NCBI GenBank assembly: GCA_946965045.2
Contig: OX337238.1
Coordinates: 3,286,001 to 3,350,000 of the forward strand
From: Epithemia pelagica
Lineage: Eukaryota > Bacillariophyta > Bacillariophyceae > Surirellales > Surirellaceae
DNA length: 64,000 bases
Reading direction: 5' to 3'
A program made the translations under genes and the position numbers. Below the pieces are notes generated by a model that saw nothing but the letters and a program-made list of their open reading frames with translations, was not told where the DNA came from and made no database searches. Each line of letters begins with the position of its first letter. Position 1 is the stretch's first letter. Shown one piece after another: positions 52,340 through 63,599 of the stretch.

Positions 52340-53030
52340 AGATGCATGGGGTTGGGGATGGGGAAATAATAGTGGCAATGAGAAATGAGAAGGGCGGGAA
52401 AACTGAAGGTTGTGTCGTTGATGGAAAGGAACAGAGGTAAAGGTGACAGGTGACAGTGGATTGGTGAATGTTGAGAGGTTGAGAGTTGTGAGTGTTGGTT
52501 GAACCTCTGTCATGAGTCGTGAACGTTCTACTCCTCTGGGAGTGATATTGGTAAATATGTGCAGGAAGAGTGTGAATAAATACGTAGAAACAGATAAGAG
52601 TGAATGGTTCCTCTGAATAAAAGTTGTTGTTTGTGACTACGACAACAAAGAAGTTGCAACTAATAGTTGTAACTATGGAGGTGACAGAGGGATGAAGTTT
52701 AATTACAAGGGGCAAAGTTGCAACTTGGACTTGTTTAGTCTAGTTGCAGACTCAGAAAATAAACTACGACTTTCAAAGTTAGTCTAAGTTAAGTTGCAGG
52801 TTCTTCATTGGAACCATATTTAATCTAGTCAAGTTAGTACCTTAGTCGTGTTAGACTATTAGTTGCAAGTTCATTCTGTATCATGGTTTTGTGATTTGAT
52901 TAGTTTAAGTTAAGTAAATCATACATGTTGAACTAACTAGTGGGTACAAGTCGCATGACAGTAAACTGTCTAATGAATTATTAGTTGGGAAGTTAAGTCT
53001 AATGGCTGATTTTCCAACTTCCACACCCTG
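52340..53030. repeat. hAT-2 right end and subterminal motifs
   Basis: AT-rich, with AGTTGCAAC/TAGTTGCA motifs near 52650, 52715, 52741, 52793 and 52861, mirroring the left end, then the terminal repeat ACTTCCACACCCTG. It also holds the glycosylase gene's upstream region. Confidence 0.65.
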
Positions 53031-53038
53031 TTCGGGGG

Positions 53039-53296
53039 GCTATCCATTCGGGGGATGGAGCAAGCGCGAGAGGTGTGTAAATTCCTAGTGCTACTAAGGT
53101 TACATGAACCCTTTAGCCAGAACTGTATGGACTCTATCTAAAATATAAAAAAACAATCCAAGTACCGGAGGATATAGGCAATCCTCACAAGCTCCAGGAA
53201 ACAAGGATTTGGGATCTAATACGACTGGCTTTCCGCATTGGAGTTACTCCACATCATGTCATGCCAATGCCACTGGCCAATCTCCTCTTTGGGCAT
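53039..53296. other. Intergenic stretch after hAT-2
   Basis: A second ATTCGGGGG follows shortly after the target duplication, so the target was a small G-rich tandem array. No gene. Confidence 0.45.
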
Positions 53297-55575
53297 TCAT
53301 TCCTGATGAAAAGACGAACGGGCCAAGTGTCGTTCAATCGAGTCCTCGCGAAACGCCAAGGAGGACGAAGAAGCCGAAAAACGACGAAACTGGCGAGACG
53401 AAGAGTCGACGACCCAGGCTCGTCGTGCGGCCAAGTAACGTTGTCGTGTTTCCAATTCCACCGCTCGACGGAGAACCATTTCCGTTTGACCCTTTTGGTA
53501 GGCATGGGCCATGCGTCGTTGCGATTCTTGTTGGCGTTCCCGTTTCGTCACGGACACGACCGACTCGGTCAGCGAGGATGTGGCGGATAGATTGCCCCAG
53601 GATGGACAACGAGGAAATGGTCCGGAAGAACCAGGAGGAGTGGAAGAATCGTAGAGTTGCTGGTGGTTCTCTTGTTGATCGTTTTGTGGTTGAGGTTCTT
53701 GTGGTGAATGCGTCGGTACGAGCTTGCTGGGCATTTGGTGTTGTTCCGATTCGTCTGCATCACAGGCAAACGAACGAAAGGAATTCACTCGGCCCACTCT
53801 TCGTAGCAGTGACGGAGAATTACTACTATCCATCACAACACTTGTTTGTATATGGAAAGGCTCACTGGCATCATATCGAATGGTTGCTTTGTTTGCGATT
53901 GCGGGTTGTGCTTCCGAGTCCAGTCCACCGGTAGACTTGCGACGAGCCATTCGTACACCACGACCGGCACTTCCATGTTGTCGAGTCGATGTGGCATCCT
54001 GGTGGCGGTTGCTAGTTTTCTCCAGGCTGGTGATAGTTGAATGTTCCTTTTGCTGCTTGTGGACACTGCCGTTCATGCCCAATGCGGATAACGACTTTCT
54101 TCTCGTCGCTGGTGGTTGTCCCGTCGTCGTTGGGGTATGCAAATTCCGGTTCTTGTCATCTCGGTCCATCAACAGTTTCTGCTGATTCGTTTCATCCATT
54201 TCTGGATTGCCTGCTTCAACAGGTATCGAGCAATTGCCAGTGGATCGTCGGCGGGCCATGCGACCAGGTCGTCGTCGCTGTTGTACTTGTGGTTGTGCTT
54301 GTGCTTGTGCTGGACTTGAAGGCAATTGTTCTGGCTCTTGCAATGGACCAACAGGAGATTGTAATGCAAAGAACCGCCTTGGTGACAATAATTCACGAGC
54401 CTTGTCATCTCTACCAACCGTGCGTGCACAGGCACGGGGTTGGTTCCCCTCATGACTGACACGGACGGCATGCTCCGAATGGACCCTTGGTCTTCGGGCA
54501 TTTTTTGTCGTCTCGCTTGGGTGGCCCATGCCTGACGGTGTGCCAATTCGTGTTGGCGTAGCAATGCGTTGGCTTGGCGACGGAGAGTCGATAATTGGCG
54601 GCCTTTTTGATAAGAGGCGGCCATTCGAGATGAAGACGATGGCAATGACATGTTTTCTTGGAAAAGAGAATTTTTCTGGGAATCCATGGAAGCTAGAGAT
54701 ACGGAGGATCCCATGGAGCGGCGTCGCTGGAGACGAGGGGTTCTGGTCACTGATTTCACTAGTTTGTGAGGAACAACAGTTCCTTCGAGGGGAGTCTTGT
54801 CCGACACAGCGGTCGGGTACTCCTTCTCCTCATCATGCTTCTTGTCTTCTGGTGGACCTATTGCACTTCTTTCCTCCTTGGATTGTATGCCCAAAGGCGG
54901 TGATGGCTCGTTTGGTTTTGTTGGAGGCGCATGATCCATGTTTCGACGGCCAACAAACGCCCCTTGTTCCTTGTCATTGGACGTCTCCGAGTTGCGTTCT
55001 TTGTCTTTCTTGTCACAGTCATCATGGCTACCAGCTAGAATCGGACCACAAGTACCCTGTCCAGTGTCATCCTTGCATGCACTGCTGGATTCATCGTCTT
55101 GTTGCTGCTGTGAGTCGACATGATCTAGATGATGCTGTCGGCTGCGGTTCGATGAATTCCCAATTGTGGGATGGTCCGAGTTGAATTGTTGTGGGAAATT
55201 TGTGGAGTCATTCAGCAATCTGGTGGGGCCTGAGATTTCCGTCCCACAATGGGGCACTGTGTCACTGGGATGCTCCGTTGGAACAACAGCAACTTGTCCG
55301 TACCCTTTGGCGGGTGGTAGTGGCGGTGGTTGGTGATGTCGGCATTGCAAATTGGTGTCCTTAAGCGTGTTGTTTGACTTGGGTGATTCGGTCCACTTTG
55401 GATCGGCGAACTCCTCGCGAGAGGTTGCAAGTGGTTCTTTTTCCTGAAAACTCGTTGAATGATTTTTTGTGCTGCCATCGTCTTTTTCTCGACCTTGGGA
55501 CATTGCAAGTGTCAATGGCAGCAGCACTGGTGAATCTCCAGCCTCCATGGCTCGTACCAAACTCACATGGTCCAT
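53297..55575 (-). pseudogene. Gene D: phosphosite-rich low-complexity protein in two overlapping frames
   Basis: Two frames, 55575-54169 (MDHVSLVRAMEAG) and 54529-53297 (MGHPSETTKN), overlap by 361 bases and hold duplicated modules. RRRSMG, RRRSTG and RRKSTG recur as basophilic-kinase-like sites. SSRMAASYQKG with LRRQANALLRQ in the first matches RMAHAYQKG with LRRAVELETRQ in the second. This suggests one gene of about 760 residues split by an indel or an unrecognised intron in the overlap. No enzyme domain; composition is Gln/Ser/Pro-rich. It could instead be two tandem genes, so the pseudogene label is tentative. Confidence 0.5.
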
Positions 55576-56671
55576 CTCAGAAGTGTACCTACAATCTTTT
55601 GGATAGTCAAAAGGGTATTCGAACCGCTAGAAATGTTTCGTTGCGATGGAGGACGATGTGGAATGTGGACGGCCACATCAAGTTCCAACCCACCATCATC
55701 ATCACAACTTTACAGCAATCGTACCGCTGCATCATGGATGCCAGATGACTTTGGATGCTTGTCCGTCTCAACCTGCAATGATCAACCTGCAATGATCAAC
55801 CGTGGAACAAGCGCACTGTCCACTGTGCTTCTCGTCGACTCGTTATGCGTACGGAACCAACAACCAGACAGACTGGAGCCTTCATTGCATGGTTGTATAT
55901 TCCAACAACAACAAATAACATCACCTTCGTCACTGTTACGGGCATTCTCCGTTCACGCTTCAAGGCATGCAGCAACTGGATTGTCCATTTTTGTCATCCT
56001 TCTTCTTGTTCGGTGCTAATAGAAGGACTCTTCTAGTCTCCCACTTTTGGTCCGCAAAGCCACATGGTGGCCAACTCTTCTTGATGGCACCCAGCAACAA
56101 ATTGCAGTTCTATTACTAGAGGGATCGGAAACAAGCCTTGGTTGCAGGCACTGCCCAGCCAGCCATTGGTGTTCTGCAAATCGAGAGGATGACGGAGGAG
56201 CACATGCCCTATTGTGTGATATGCTAGTTCCCAAGGGCGTTTGGCAGGGCTCGGACAATGGCGGAAAAGAGAGACGTATTGCTTGGGTTCTTTGCGAGAG
56301 GCACTAAGAAACACTGTGTACTACTAGGACGACGCTTCCCGAAAATTACAGGGCGACGAAACTGACCTTTGCCAGTACCACGACAACGACAGGGCACCCG
56401 CCATGCTGGCCTCTGACCATTGACTAGCAGTACTAGCAGGATGGAACAACACGAGCAGTGTCAACAACAACCGGTCGAAGCAACTGTCACAATTTGTCTC
56501 GTGACGAAAACTCCTACCCCACTCTTTGGTCCATCGATTTCATGCAGTCAGTCGTGCTTCCAGTCCGCACCCATCAGCATCGGCATCACAACAACAGAGC
56601 AAACCTACACGTGCCTCTTACAAGACAGTGTCTCGATCCTCATAAGTTCTGCAGTTGAAACCTTTGCAACC
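55576..56671. other. Divergent promoter region between gene D and K7
   Basis: Roughly 1.1 kb upstream of both genes. The part from about 56250 to 56680 recurs at about 63600-64000, with GAAACACTGTGTACTACTAG, GACGACGC, TACTAGCAGGATGGAACAAC and TACAAGACAGTGTCTCGAT. An upstream ATG at 56441 is in frame with K7, but in the duplicate the frames diverge, arguing against coding. Confidence 0.55.
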
Positions 56672-58135
56672 ATGACCACAACAACACTGAAAGAACAAGC
56701 ATGGCAGTCGGAACTTGTCCTGTTAGACGAGACACCTGAATGGAATTTCGAGGACTGGCCTCCTCTTGAGGGTGGATGGCGTTATCGTCATGCTACGGTT
56801 GTACTTGATCATCCCGATACGGACAGCAACGACAACAACCCGAAGAGACAAACCGTCGTCGTGATTGGAGGACGTCAACAAGGCCTAGGTACCACCACTT
56901 CCGTTCTTGAATTGAATTTATCAGAATCAAACAAGCAGTGGCGAGAAGGGCCACCCATGAACAAGATTCGTGAAGGACATGCCAGTGTTGTGTGCAATGG
57001 AGGTGTCTACGTGATGGGAGGATACACTAGATATTCAAGTTTGGATTGTATCGAACAAATTAATGTAACCGATTTGCTCCAACCATCTTCGACATCAAGC
57101 AGTTCGAAGAAGAGCAATTGGACGACATTGACATGTCGATTATCAACGGGACGATCAGGATGTTCTGCTGTTGCGGTTCAAAATCGATACATCGTTGTAA
57201 TGGGTGGCTATTACAACCATCGCTATTTCTCGTCAGTGGAAATTATTGATACCAACAATCACATTGTCACTGCTGGACCATCCATGAATGTTTCTCGACA
57301 ATTATGTGCCAGTGCGGTTATTGATCACCGCATCTTTGTCGTTGGAGGCTGTAATGATCATGGTAATCTTTACTCGGTGGAGTATTTGGACGACGCAACA
57401 CCCTGTTACAGTGATGAGACAAAAAAGGAAACTGGCTCGATGTTTATTTCTTTCTCACCCACCTGGACCACTCATTCGGAGTTGCGGCTTTCCAATGCAC
57501 GAAGTCCTTGCGCAATGGTTGCCGTGGGATCTTGTCTGGTGGTGGCGGGAGGATGGACCAATTCAACCATGGAAGTGTTGGATACGCACCGCAACCGCTT
57601 GTGGAATCTCCCACCATTCACTCATAACCGCCATGGCTGCACTATGGTGACTGTTGCCAATCAAGTTGCCGTGATTGGTGGATGGGAGAATCCTTCCTGT
57701 GCAACATTACCACTACCGGATAGGAATTCGTGGTGTTTTCGCCGTCTCTGTACGCAGCCATCGAACGGATGGCATCATTCTCTTGTAGGTATGGGTATCC
57801 AAGATGCTGGGATCTCACCCTTATCCACATTGACATTAGCTTGTAAACGAGCAAGGACCAATTCATGCCAAAATATAGAGGGAATGATGAAACCTAGCCG
57901 TTTATTTCTCGATTGGTTGACTTGTTTTCTACATTCGATTGCAATCCCAGAACCTAGTATTAAGTGTTTACTCAAAAGTAGAAACAAGATAGTGCAAGAA
58001 AGAAGGTACTTGTATATTGTTAAAGGCGGGGAAGGAACGACCCGATTTGTGTCGTTCTACAAATGGTACTGCGCTTCGACCATTACCTGTTACCTGTCAG
58101 TTGTGGGACAGTGCCACCACCGTGGCTGTGTATAG
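56672..58135 (+). CDS. Kelch-repeat protein K7
   Basis: 487 residues from ATG 56672 (MTTTTLKEQAWQSELVLLDE), chosen because the equivalent ATG is kept in the duplicate at 63996. At least five blades are clear: VVVIGG, YVMGGY, IVVMGGY, FVVGGC, LVVAGGW and VAVIGGW. It is the best-formed propeller in the window. The family blocks SVEIIDT, SVEYLD and VLDTHRNRLWNL show relation to K1-K5, but the tail is different: after NSWCFRRL the protein continues about 115 residues with a Lys/Arg-rich C-terminus instead of QIQSL. That extension may be readthrough into former 3' UTR. Confidence 0.83.
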   Translation: MTTTTLKEQAWQSELVLLDETPEWNFEDWPPLEGGWRYRHATVVLDHPDTDSNDNNPKRQTVVVIGGRQQGLGTTTSVLELNLSESNKQWREGPPMNKIREGHASVVCNGGVYVMGGYTRYSSLDCIEQINVTDLLQPSSTSSSSKKSNWTTLTCRLSTGRSGCSAVAVQNRYIVVMGGYYNHRYFSSVEIIDTNNHIVTAGPSMNVSRQLCASAVIDHRIFVVGGCNDHGNLYSVEYLDDATPCYSDETKKETGSMFISFSPTWTTHSELRLSNARSPCAMVAVGSCLVVAGGWTNSTMEVLDTHRNRLWNLPPFTHNRHGCTMVTVANQVAVIGGWENPSCATLPLPDRNSWCFRRLCTQPSNGWHHSLVGMGIQDAGISPLSTLTLACKRARTNSCQNIEGMMKPSRLFLDWLTCFLHSIAIPEPSIKCLLKSRNKIVQERRYLYIVKGGEGTTRFVSFYKWYCASTITCYLSVVGQCHHRGCV

Positions 58136-58334
58136 TCGTGAGACCAGAATCGGGTACTTCTTGGTGGCATCATGGCTCTCTACATAGCACAGAGTCGTTC
58201 TCCATGGATTGGTAGCTGTGGCAGGGAGGCCACCAACCGATGAGGGGAGCAGGAACAGAAGCACACCAAGGCGAAACCTTGTTGGACCTGATGTTGTGCG
58301 CTTCGAATGGTTCTTCCTCGAAAGATGACAGGCA

Positions 58335-59234
58335 ATGGGTCGAGTTTGGATGGAAGTAAGTAGGGTGGACCGTGTCATATCCAATTCCGACATGATGTCC
58401 AAGAACAGGATGTCCCATTCGGAGGAGTCTCCGCGCTCCAATCGCAATGCCTTCTTCCACCTGCTGTTGCATGTGAATCGCAATACGTTGCTGCACTTGT
58501 CATGTGATGTCAAGCCGGAATGGCCCAACGAAGATGACGAGTCCAAGAGGAACCCACCAAATCGGATCGAGGGTCGTGCCAATTGTCGCAATGGACCAGA
58601 ACGAAAACAAGGAATCGAGTCTCGACGTTGCGACGAGACAGACAGGACACCTCCCCCCACCACTACTTTCTGTCGCAGCATTGCTCGTTCAATTGCTCAT
58701 GCCTGGAAACAAGCCGCTCACCATCGCGATGTCTTGCCCCTCAATGCCAGTTCCCCGGAAACCTTGTTGCACGACAACAACACTGTCGAACAGCAGTGTT
58801 GGACCTTGACCACTACATCCTTTGTGCCTCGTACCGAACTCAGCAGCACCAACGACACAACCACGACAACGAACGCCGCCGGTCATGTCTTGGCCATTAT
58901 GGAAGCCTTGTCACCCACACCGTATAAATGGATGGTCGTGTTGGAACACGAGTCGCCCGAGGCGGTTGTGGGGGCGAATGGTTGTGCTCGTCGCAGTCGG
59001 AATGCCGAAATTCGTGTATCTGTTTCTTGTTTGTCGTGGAATCGCCCGACCGTCTGGCTCGCGTATCACACTGATTGGGTGGAGTGTGGGTCGCTTCGAC
59101 CGACCTTTGGTGCAATCACCACAACGCTGTCCCTGGTGTGCACCAGACACCAACACGCTATGTATCAACCATTCATGTGTGGTGGCTTTTCTGTGGTCGT
59201 CCCAGCCAATCAAATATACCTGGACAGGAACTGA
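58335..59234 (+). CDS. Hypothetical protein
   Basis: 299 residues from MGRVWMEVSRVDRV. No domain recognised. The middle (CRSIARSIAHAWKQAA to GHVLAIMEALSP) looks protein-like, while the first 100 residues are Arg/Asn/Glu-rich. Overlapping frames on both strands are also open, so this could be chance. No homolog elsewhere in the window. Confidence 0.3.
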   Translation: MGRVWMEVSRVDRVISNSDMMSKNRMSHSEESPRSNRNAFFHLLLHVNRNTLLHLSCDVKPEWPNEDDESKRNPPNRIEGRANCRNGPERKQGIESRRCDETDRTPPPTTTFCRSIARSIAHAWKQAAHHRDVLPLNASSPETLLHDNNTVEQQCWTLTTTSFVPRTELSSTNDTTTTTNAAGHVLAIMEALSPTPYKWMVVLEHESPEAVVGANGCARRSRNAEIRVSVSCLSWNRPTVWLAYHTDWVECGSLRPTFGAITTTLSLVCTRHQHAMYQPFMCGGFSVVVPANQIYLDRN

Positions 59235-60101
59235 AGGAAACTCTCATGCCGTGTACAACCAGCATGTGTCCGCACAGGAAGGGGGCGTCGGGATTTGCAG
59301 TGGATCCGACCAAGTCAACCGCAATTATTTTTTCGTCCTTTTCTTGATTTTACGTCCCCATCCACTCGCACTGGAATGGTTGCCTGCCAAGCAAGCAAGC
59401 AGGGAAACAGATGGATCCAAGCGACGACTTATCCGGTCCACTTTTCCTGTTAATGGAAATCTTGTTGTCGCCAATCGAGACGACAGCAACACCGATTGGC
59501 AAACGTAGCACCCGTATAAGGGAGAAGTCACCAGTACCTAACCTGTTGTTCTTGTGGTCATTATTGGTTCCTCCTTCTGGTTGTCTCGAAAAGGTCCACT
59601 TGGCGGTGGAGGAGGATTTTGCTTTCCGACATGTGTCACTACAAGGACACAATCACAAGCACACCAGAGTGTTGATGCTGTTCCACTTTCCTCATCCTTC
59701 TCCTCGTGAGAGGAACGGGTCATCGTTTCCGTTTTAAATTGTACTGGGTCGCTAGATTCTCATCCATTGTATTAGTCTCCAGGAAGCGACGGCTCCAGAC
59801 AGTGGCCACCTCCATGGCCATTTTTGTGCGTTTGTGGTGTCATTGCGAACGACTCCCCAGCGAGCGCTATCGTATCTTTGATGATCTCTGCCTTCTGTTT
59901 TCATTAAGAGATTCGAACGTGCGGGTCCCGGATGGCGCGGGATTTCCCACAATGTGCTCCTTTGTGGGCCCGTGCTACCTTTTGGCTATGTGGCCTGAGT
60001 TTCCTAGGAGTACCTACTCCTAGGAGTAGACGCTAATATATAATATAAAGTATGACAAATGACAAAGCCTTGGTTACTGTTATTGCATGAATACCAAATG
60101 G
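59235..60101. other. Intergenic region with a small palindrome
   Basis: No supported gene. At 60003-60024, CCTAGGAGTACCTACTCCTAGG is a perfect 10-bp inverted repeat with a 2-base centre, followed by AT-rich ATATATAATATA. It could be a terminator-like or protein-binding site; role unknown. Confidence 0.5.
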
Positions 60102-60353
60102 TCAGTCATTATTGGAAGGTTTGCGTCGTTTCCTCTCCCTAGGCGAAGGATCTTGGTGCGAGGTAATATCATCTTCGTTGCACCGGCGCTCTCGTCTATT
60201 TGACAGGGCGAGGGCGCGTTCCTGATGGATTTTTAAACAAGAGATCACCTCTTTTGCGACCTCTTCCATGTGACCAACCAACTGTTTGTATCTGGAATCT
60301 GTTCCGTTCAAGTCCACATAGCAACAACAACCAGGCAACCGCTTAGGTCCAGT
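60102..60353 (-). other. Possible 3' exon or 3' UTR of the LRR/Toll-type gene
   Basis: An open frame (VDLNGTDSRYKQLVGHMEE ... RERKRRKPSNND) with a basic tail follows the GTAAGT at 60406. I could not find an acceptor that joins the frames cleanly, so exon status is unproven. Confidence 0.3.
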
Positions 60354-63086
60354 TCAAAAAGTCAAACATGAATTTTTCCTACCGGTACTTGTCCTGGAAC
60401 ACTTACCATAGAGGTTTTCGCCACCAATGGTACACCTATGCATGGATGGTAGTTTGGTTGGAAACAAACCAATGAAATCATTGATCCATTCACTCGCATC
60501 CCGAGTACAAATTGCCGGTGTTGACGCACTCGCTGTTGCGCGACAAGGTGGAAGAACCCATTGGCATCCTGGGAAGGCGTCCACTACCACTGGACTGAGA
60601 ATCGAATGTGGGCAAGCCATTTCATTCCGAGCTAATGCACAGAGAAGTTCAGCAATCGGCCATTTCTTTTGGACATAATGTGTAGTCGTCACACACACAC
60701 CACTCGTGCTGTTAGTACATGCGTCAACGTGGTCACTTCCGGATCTGGCTGTTGTCCGGGCTTCATGGTCTTCTCTGCCACAAAAATATTGAGTGCGTTG
60801 CCGCCACCAGCCGCGTTTTGCAACTCACGCTCCAACCTGGTTACATAGTCAAACTCACGTTCTTTCCGAACTTCCCCAGCAAAAGAAATGAAAATGTCGT
60901 GTTCCGGTTTCTGGTTTTCAGAAGGAAGCTTGCCAAGCATCATCTTTGCCATCTCGATTCCAAGTCTCAAAATTTCTTGAAGTTTCTCTTTGTGATGTTC
61001 AGACAACTGTTTCAGTGCCTCTGTTCCTGCCATCTTAAGTCGTATCTTATTGATTTTTGCAAGTACCGCCGATACTTCCAAAAGTCGTTCGCCGAGTTCG
61101 ACAAAGCTCCATGACTGCATCGAATCTAACTTGGAAATCAGAGTATGCCCAATGAGAAAGGTAAGATCAAGAGATGTATCCAAACATTCCACGTCTTCAC
61201 TTATTCGCGCAATAATCAGCCCAAGTAAATTGAAATTTTCTCCCAACAGCGAATCACTATTGGACTTTGAAATGAGACTGCATTCTTGAGTTATTTCGTT
61301 GCTCGTGGCCTGATAACGACCGGCTGTTAACAACGGAACGTTGGGTCGATGAATAGAGGAAGAAAGAGCATTTGCTTGATTTGTTCCGACATGAATGGTG
61401 TGCCATGGACGACCATCAATGGAAAGAAACAACCTCCGAAATGCTTCATCAGATAAGGGCATGTGGGAGATAGAGAACCAAGACCATGTGGTGTTTCCTT
61501 CCAAAAAGTTACGCAGTAACGGTGCTCCCAGCTGGCCAATCTCGGTATGGGATAAATTCATACATCGCCAATCACGATTGCTATTCATACCTTCAACCAG
61601 CGCCTTGAATCCAGTGTCATTTAGATGTGTGTGCGCTAGATCAAAGATTTGCCATTGAGGACTGTTTTGTAACAGGTCCGCAACGGCATTGGCTCCCTCC
61701 TCCCCAATGTCCAGATGACTCAACGACAAACGAACCCAATCGACATGGCCTTGTCGTCTAGATGCAAGAACGGCTGATGGCATGGAAGCACTGGTGCTGT
61801 TAATGTTCTTAGCTGATGCACCGTCACCTTGGATTGACTGGATCATTCGAAGGGCTGCGGGAAAGGTCAACCGTGGCGTGTGGTGCAGTGAAATGGTCCG
61901 AGGAATGGTAAACGGTCGACCGACACGCAGAGCCTGATTTGAAGGTAGCATGCGTAAATCCATGGATTTCCAGCAGTGTCCCAAATACTCTGCCACTTCC
62001 AGGGCATCGGTTGCTTTGTCATGACGGGTCAGGAATACATTGGAAATGGTATCTGCCGTCACTCCAATGTCGTCTGGATGGTTCTCTAGCAGAAAGGGCA
62101 GGTGCTGAATTGGATTCGTGCCACGCTTGTACGGAAACCACAGCACCAGCGAGTTCCAATTCTTCACCAACCGTTGGAGGATGGCTGGACCAAACTTGAG
62201 CCACGACCCAATTTCGTACAATCCTACATCTAATACAAACCGTTCCCAGCTTGGTGACGTTTTTAGTAGATTGGCCAACATTTCCACACCTTGGTCTGGA
62301 GTGCCATAAGGGAGACTCAAAATAAAATATTTCCAAGACGTCTGCCCACGGAGACCCTTGGCCACTATGTCGACATGTTTTGTCTTGTCCAAATCCAGAT
62401 CAAACACTCGCCAGACTGTATTGCCATGCAGTGAGTGGGCAACGGATCCCAGTCCTCCATCAAAATCAAAATGAGATGGGCATTTATAGCGACATGTTTC
62501 AGCATTGATTGCAACGCAAGGCATATGACAATGCTTCCAATTCACAGTCGTCGATCAGAGCTGGCTTATCAAGTAGTGAGCCCTCAAGCTGAAATGATTT
62601 CCATGTCTTATTTTCACTCAAGGCTCCGCACAAGGCTTTGACTCCATTCATAGAGGAAACCAGTACGCACCAGAAGCTGAATATCTTCCAGTGGGAGTTT
62701 TGCTGGAGTGCTTCTGCCAGAGTTCTTATTGCTTCATCTTGAAGATTTGTACCAAGCACCAGCGACTGCCAAACATGATTATGGCTCAAAGCGCCAGCCA
62801 GTGCTTTCAATTCACTCGATCCCCAATCGCATATCCTCAACTCTACCCAGGACGGATTTGCATTGAGGGCACTCGCCAACCGAACCGCCGTTTTGTCGTC
62901 CAGGGCTTTTACTTCACCCAATGCTATCTCGGGATTTGGTGTGGTCGTTTGGACGAATGCCCGGACGAGCGCTTCAATACCCACGTCACCAATATTCGTA
63001 TCGGTGAGATCCAGATAGAACCAATCCACATCAGCACGTCCTCTGCCCCTGACGTTTTTATTCAAATCGAGAATGGCGGATTGCAT
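60354..63086 (-). pseudogene. LRR plus Toll/interleukin-1-receptor-domain protein, two frameshifts
   Basis: Three frames join into one protein of about 900 residues. 63086-62499 (MQSAILDLNK) and 62545-60689 are ribonuclease-inhibitor-type leucine-rich repeats, for example DVGIEALVRAF, EAIRTLAEALQQN and GFKALVEGMNSNRDW. From about 60903 a Toll/interleukin-1-receptor domain begins (HDIFISFAGEVRKE, LNIFVAE), breaks at TGA 60691-60689, and continues in the third frame as THYVQKKWPIAELLCAL. The Glu in PIAELL (60650-60648) is at the position of the NADase catalytic Glu. The breaks are near 62510 and in a (CA)6 run at 60690-60702. A GTAAGT donor at 60406 suggests a further 3' exon. No NB-ARC domain. 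An immune-type sensor is inferred. Confidence 0.75.
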
Positions 63087-63599
63087 TCGTTCATTTCATG
63101 GTTGTTTCCCTCCATTGTCGTTTCTGGAAGAGACATGGTGCGGTCCATTGACTTGTAGAGGCCGAAAGTCGTTGTCGTCGTCGTTTTAATGAGAGAGTAT
63201 TATGCGAAAAAAAGATCTTGTGTTGGTACCGCCGTTCCAACTCAGCGGGGAACATGTGTGTGAGTACAGTCCTCTCTATTCTGATGAGTATGCGAAGCGC
63301 GAGGAATCCTTGATGGGTCGCAACCTGCAACCTCCTGTAAGGGGGTTCGGATTCTCAGACAGACAGTGTCAGTTCTGTGTCGTCATCTACAGCATCGGAT
63401 ACAGTGATGCTTACATGTGACACAAAACGCGACGCAGAAAAGAAGAGTAAAGAGACGAGAAAAATCTGGGGTGATTGTTCGACGGCCAACAGGAGACGAT
63501 GTCCGTCTTTGCCATGGTCGACGAGACAATACAACAACACGATACACGATGGACGTTCTCATATCTCTCAAGTTCCAAGTTCCAAACCACCAGCAAATG
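63087..63599. other. Upstream region of the LRR/Toll-type gene
   Basis: Presumed promoter/5' UTR. A minus-strand frame ending KRQWRETTMK stops directly before the ATG, so it is not an N-terminal extension. Nothing else recognised. Confidence 0.4.

Larger units (their letters stand above)
46126..53030 (+). mobile_element. hAT-2: 6.9-kb hAT transposon carrying a DNA-glycosylase-like gene
   Basis: Perfect 14-bp terminal inverted repeats (CAGGGTGTGGAAGT at 46126-46139 and its complement at 53017-53030) are flanked by the 8-bp duplication TTCGGGGG (46118-46125 and 53031-53038). CAGGG ends and 8-bp duplications are classic for hAT. Both subterminal regions are AT-rich with many AGTTGCAA-like motifs. 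Inside are a decayed transposase (plus strand, 46722-50381) and a convergent HhH-GPD glycosylase-like gene (minus strand, 52325-50484). Both genes lie within the ends and move with the element. Confidence 0.92.

Noticed and set aside
53209-53934. 241-residue plus-strand frame opposite gene D
   Set aside because: Antisense to the repeated gene D modules; no recognisable protein features.
56441-56671. Upstream in-frame ATG extending K7 by 77 residues
   Set aside because: In the duplicated upstream region (63772 onward) small indels shift the frame, so it is not conserved as coding; the ATG at 56672 is.
58097-58681. 194-residue minus-strand frame
   Set aside because: Overlaps the better plus-strand candidate, has no domain and no homolog; likely chance.
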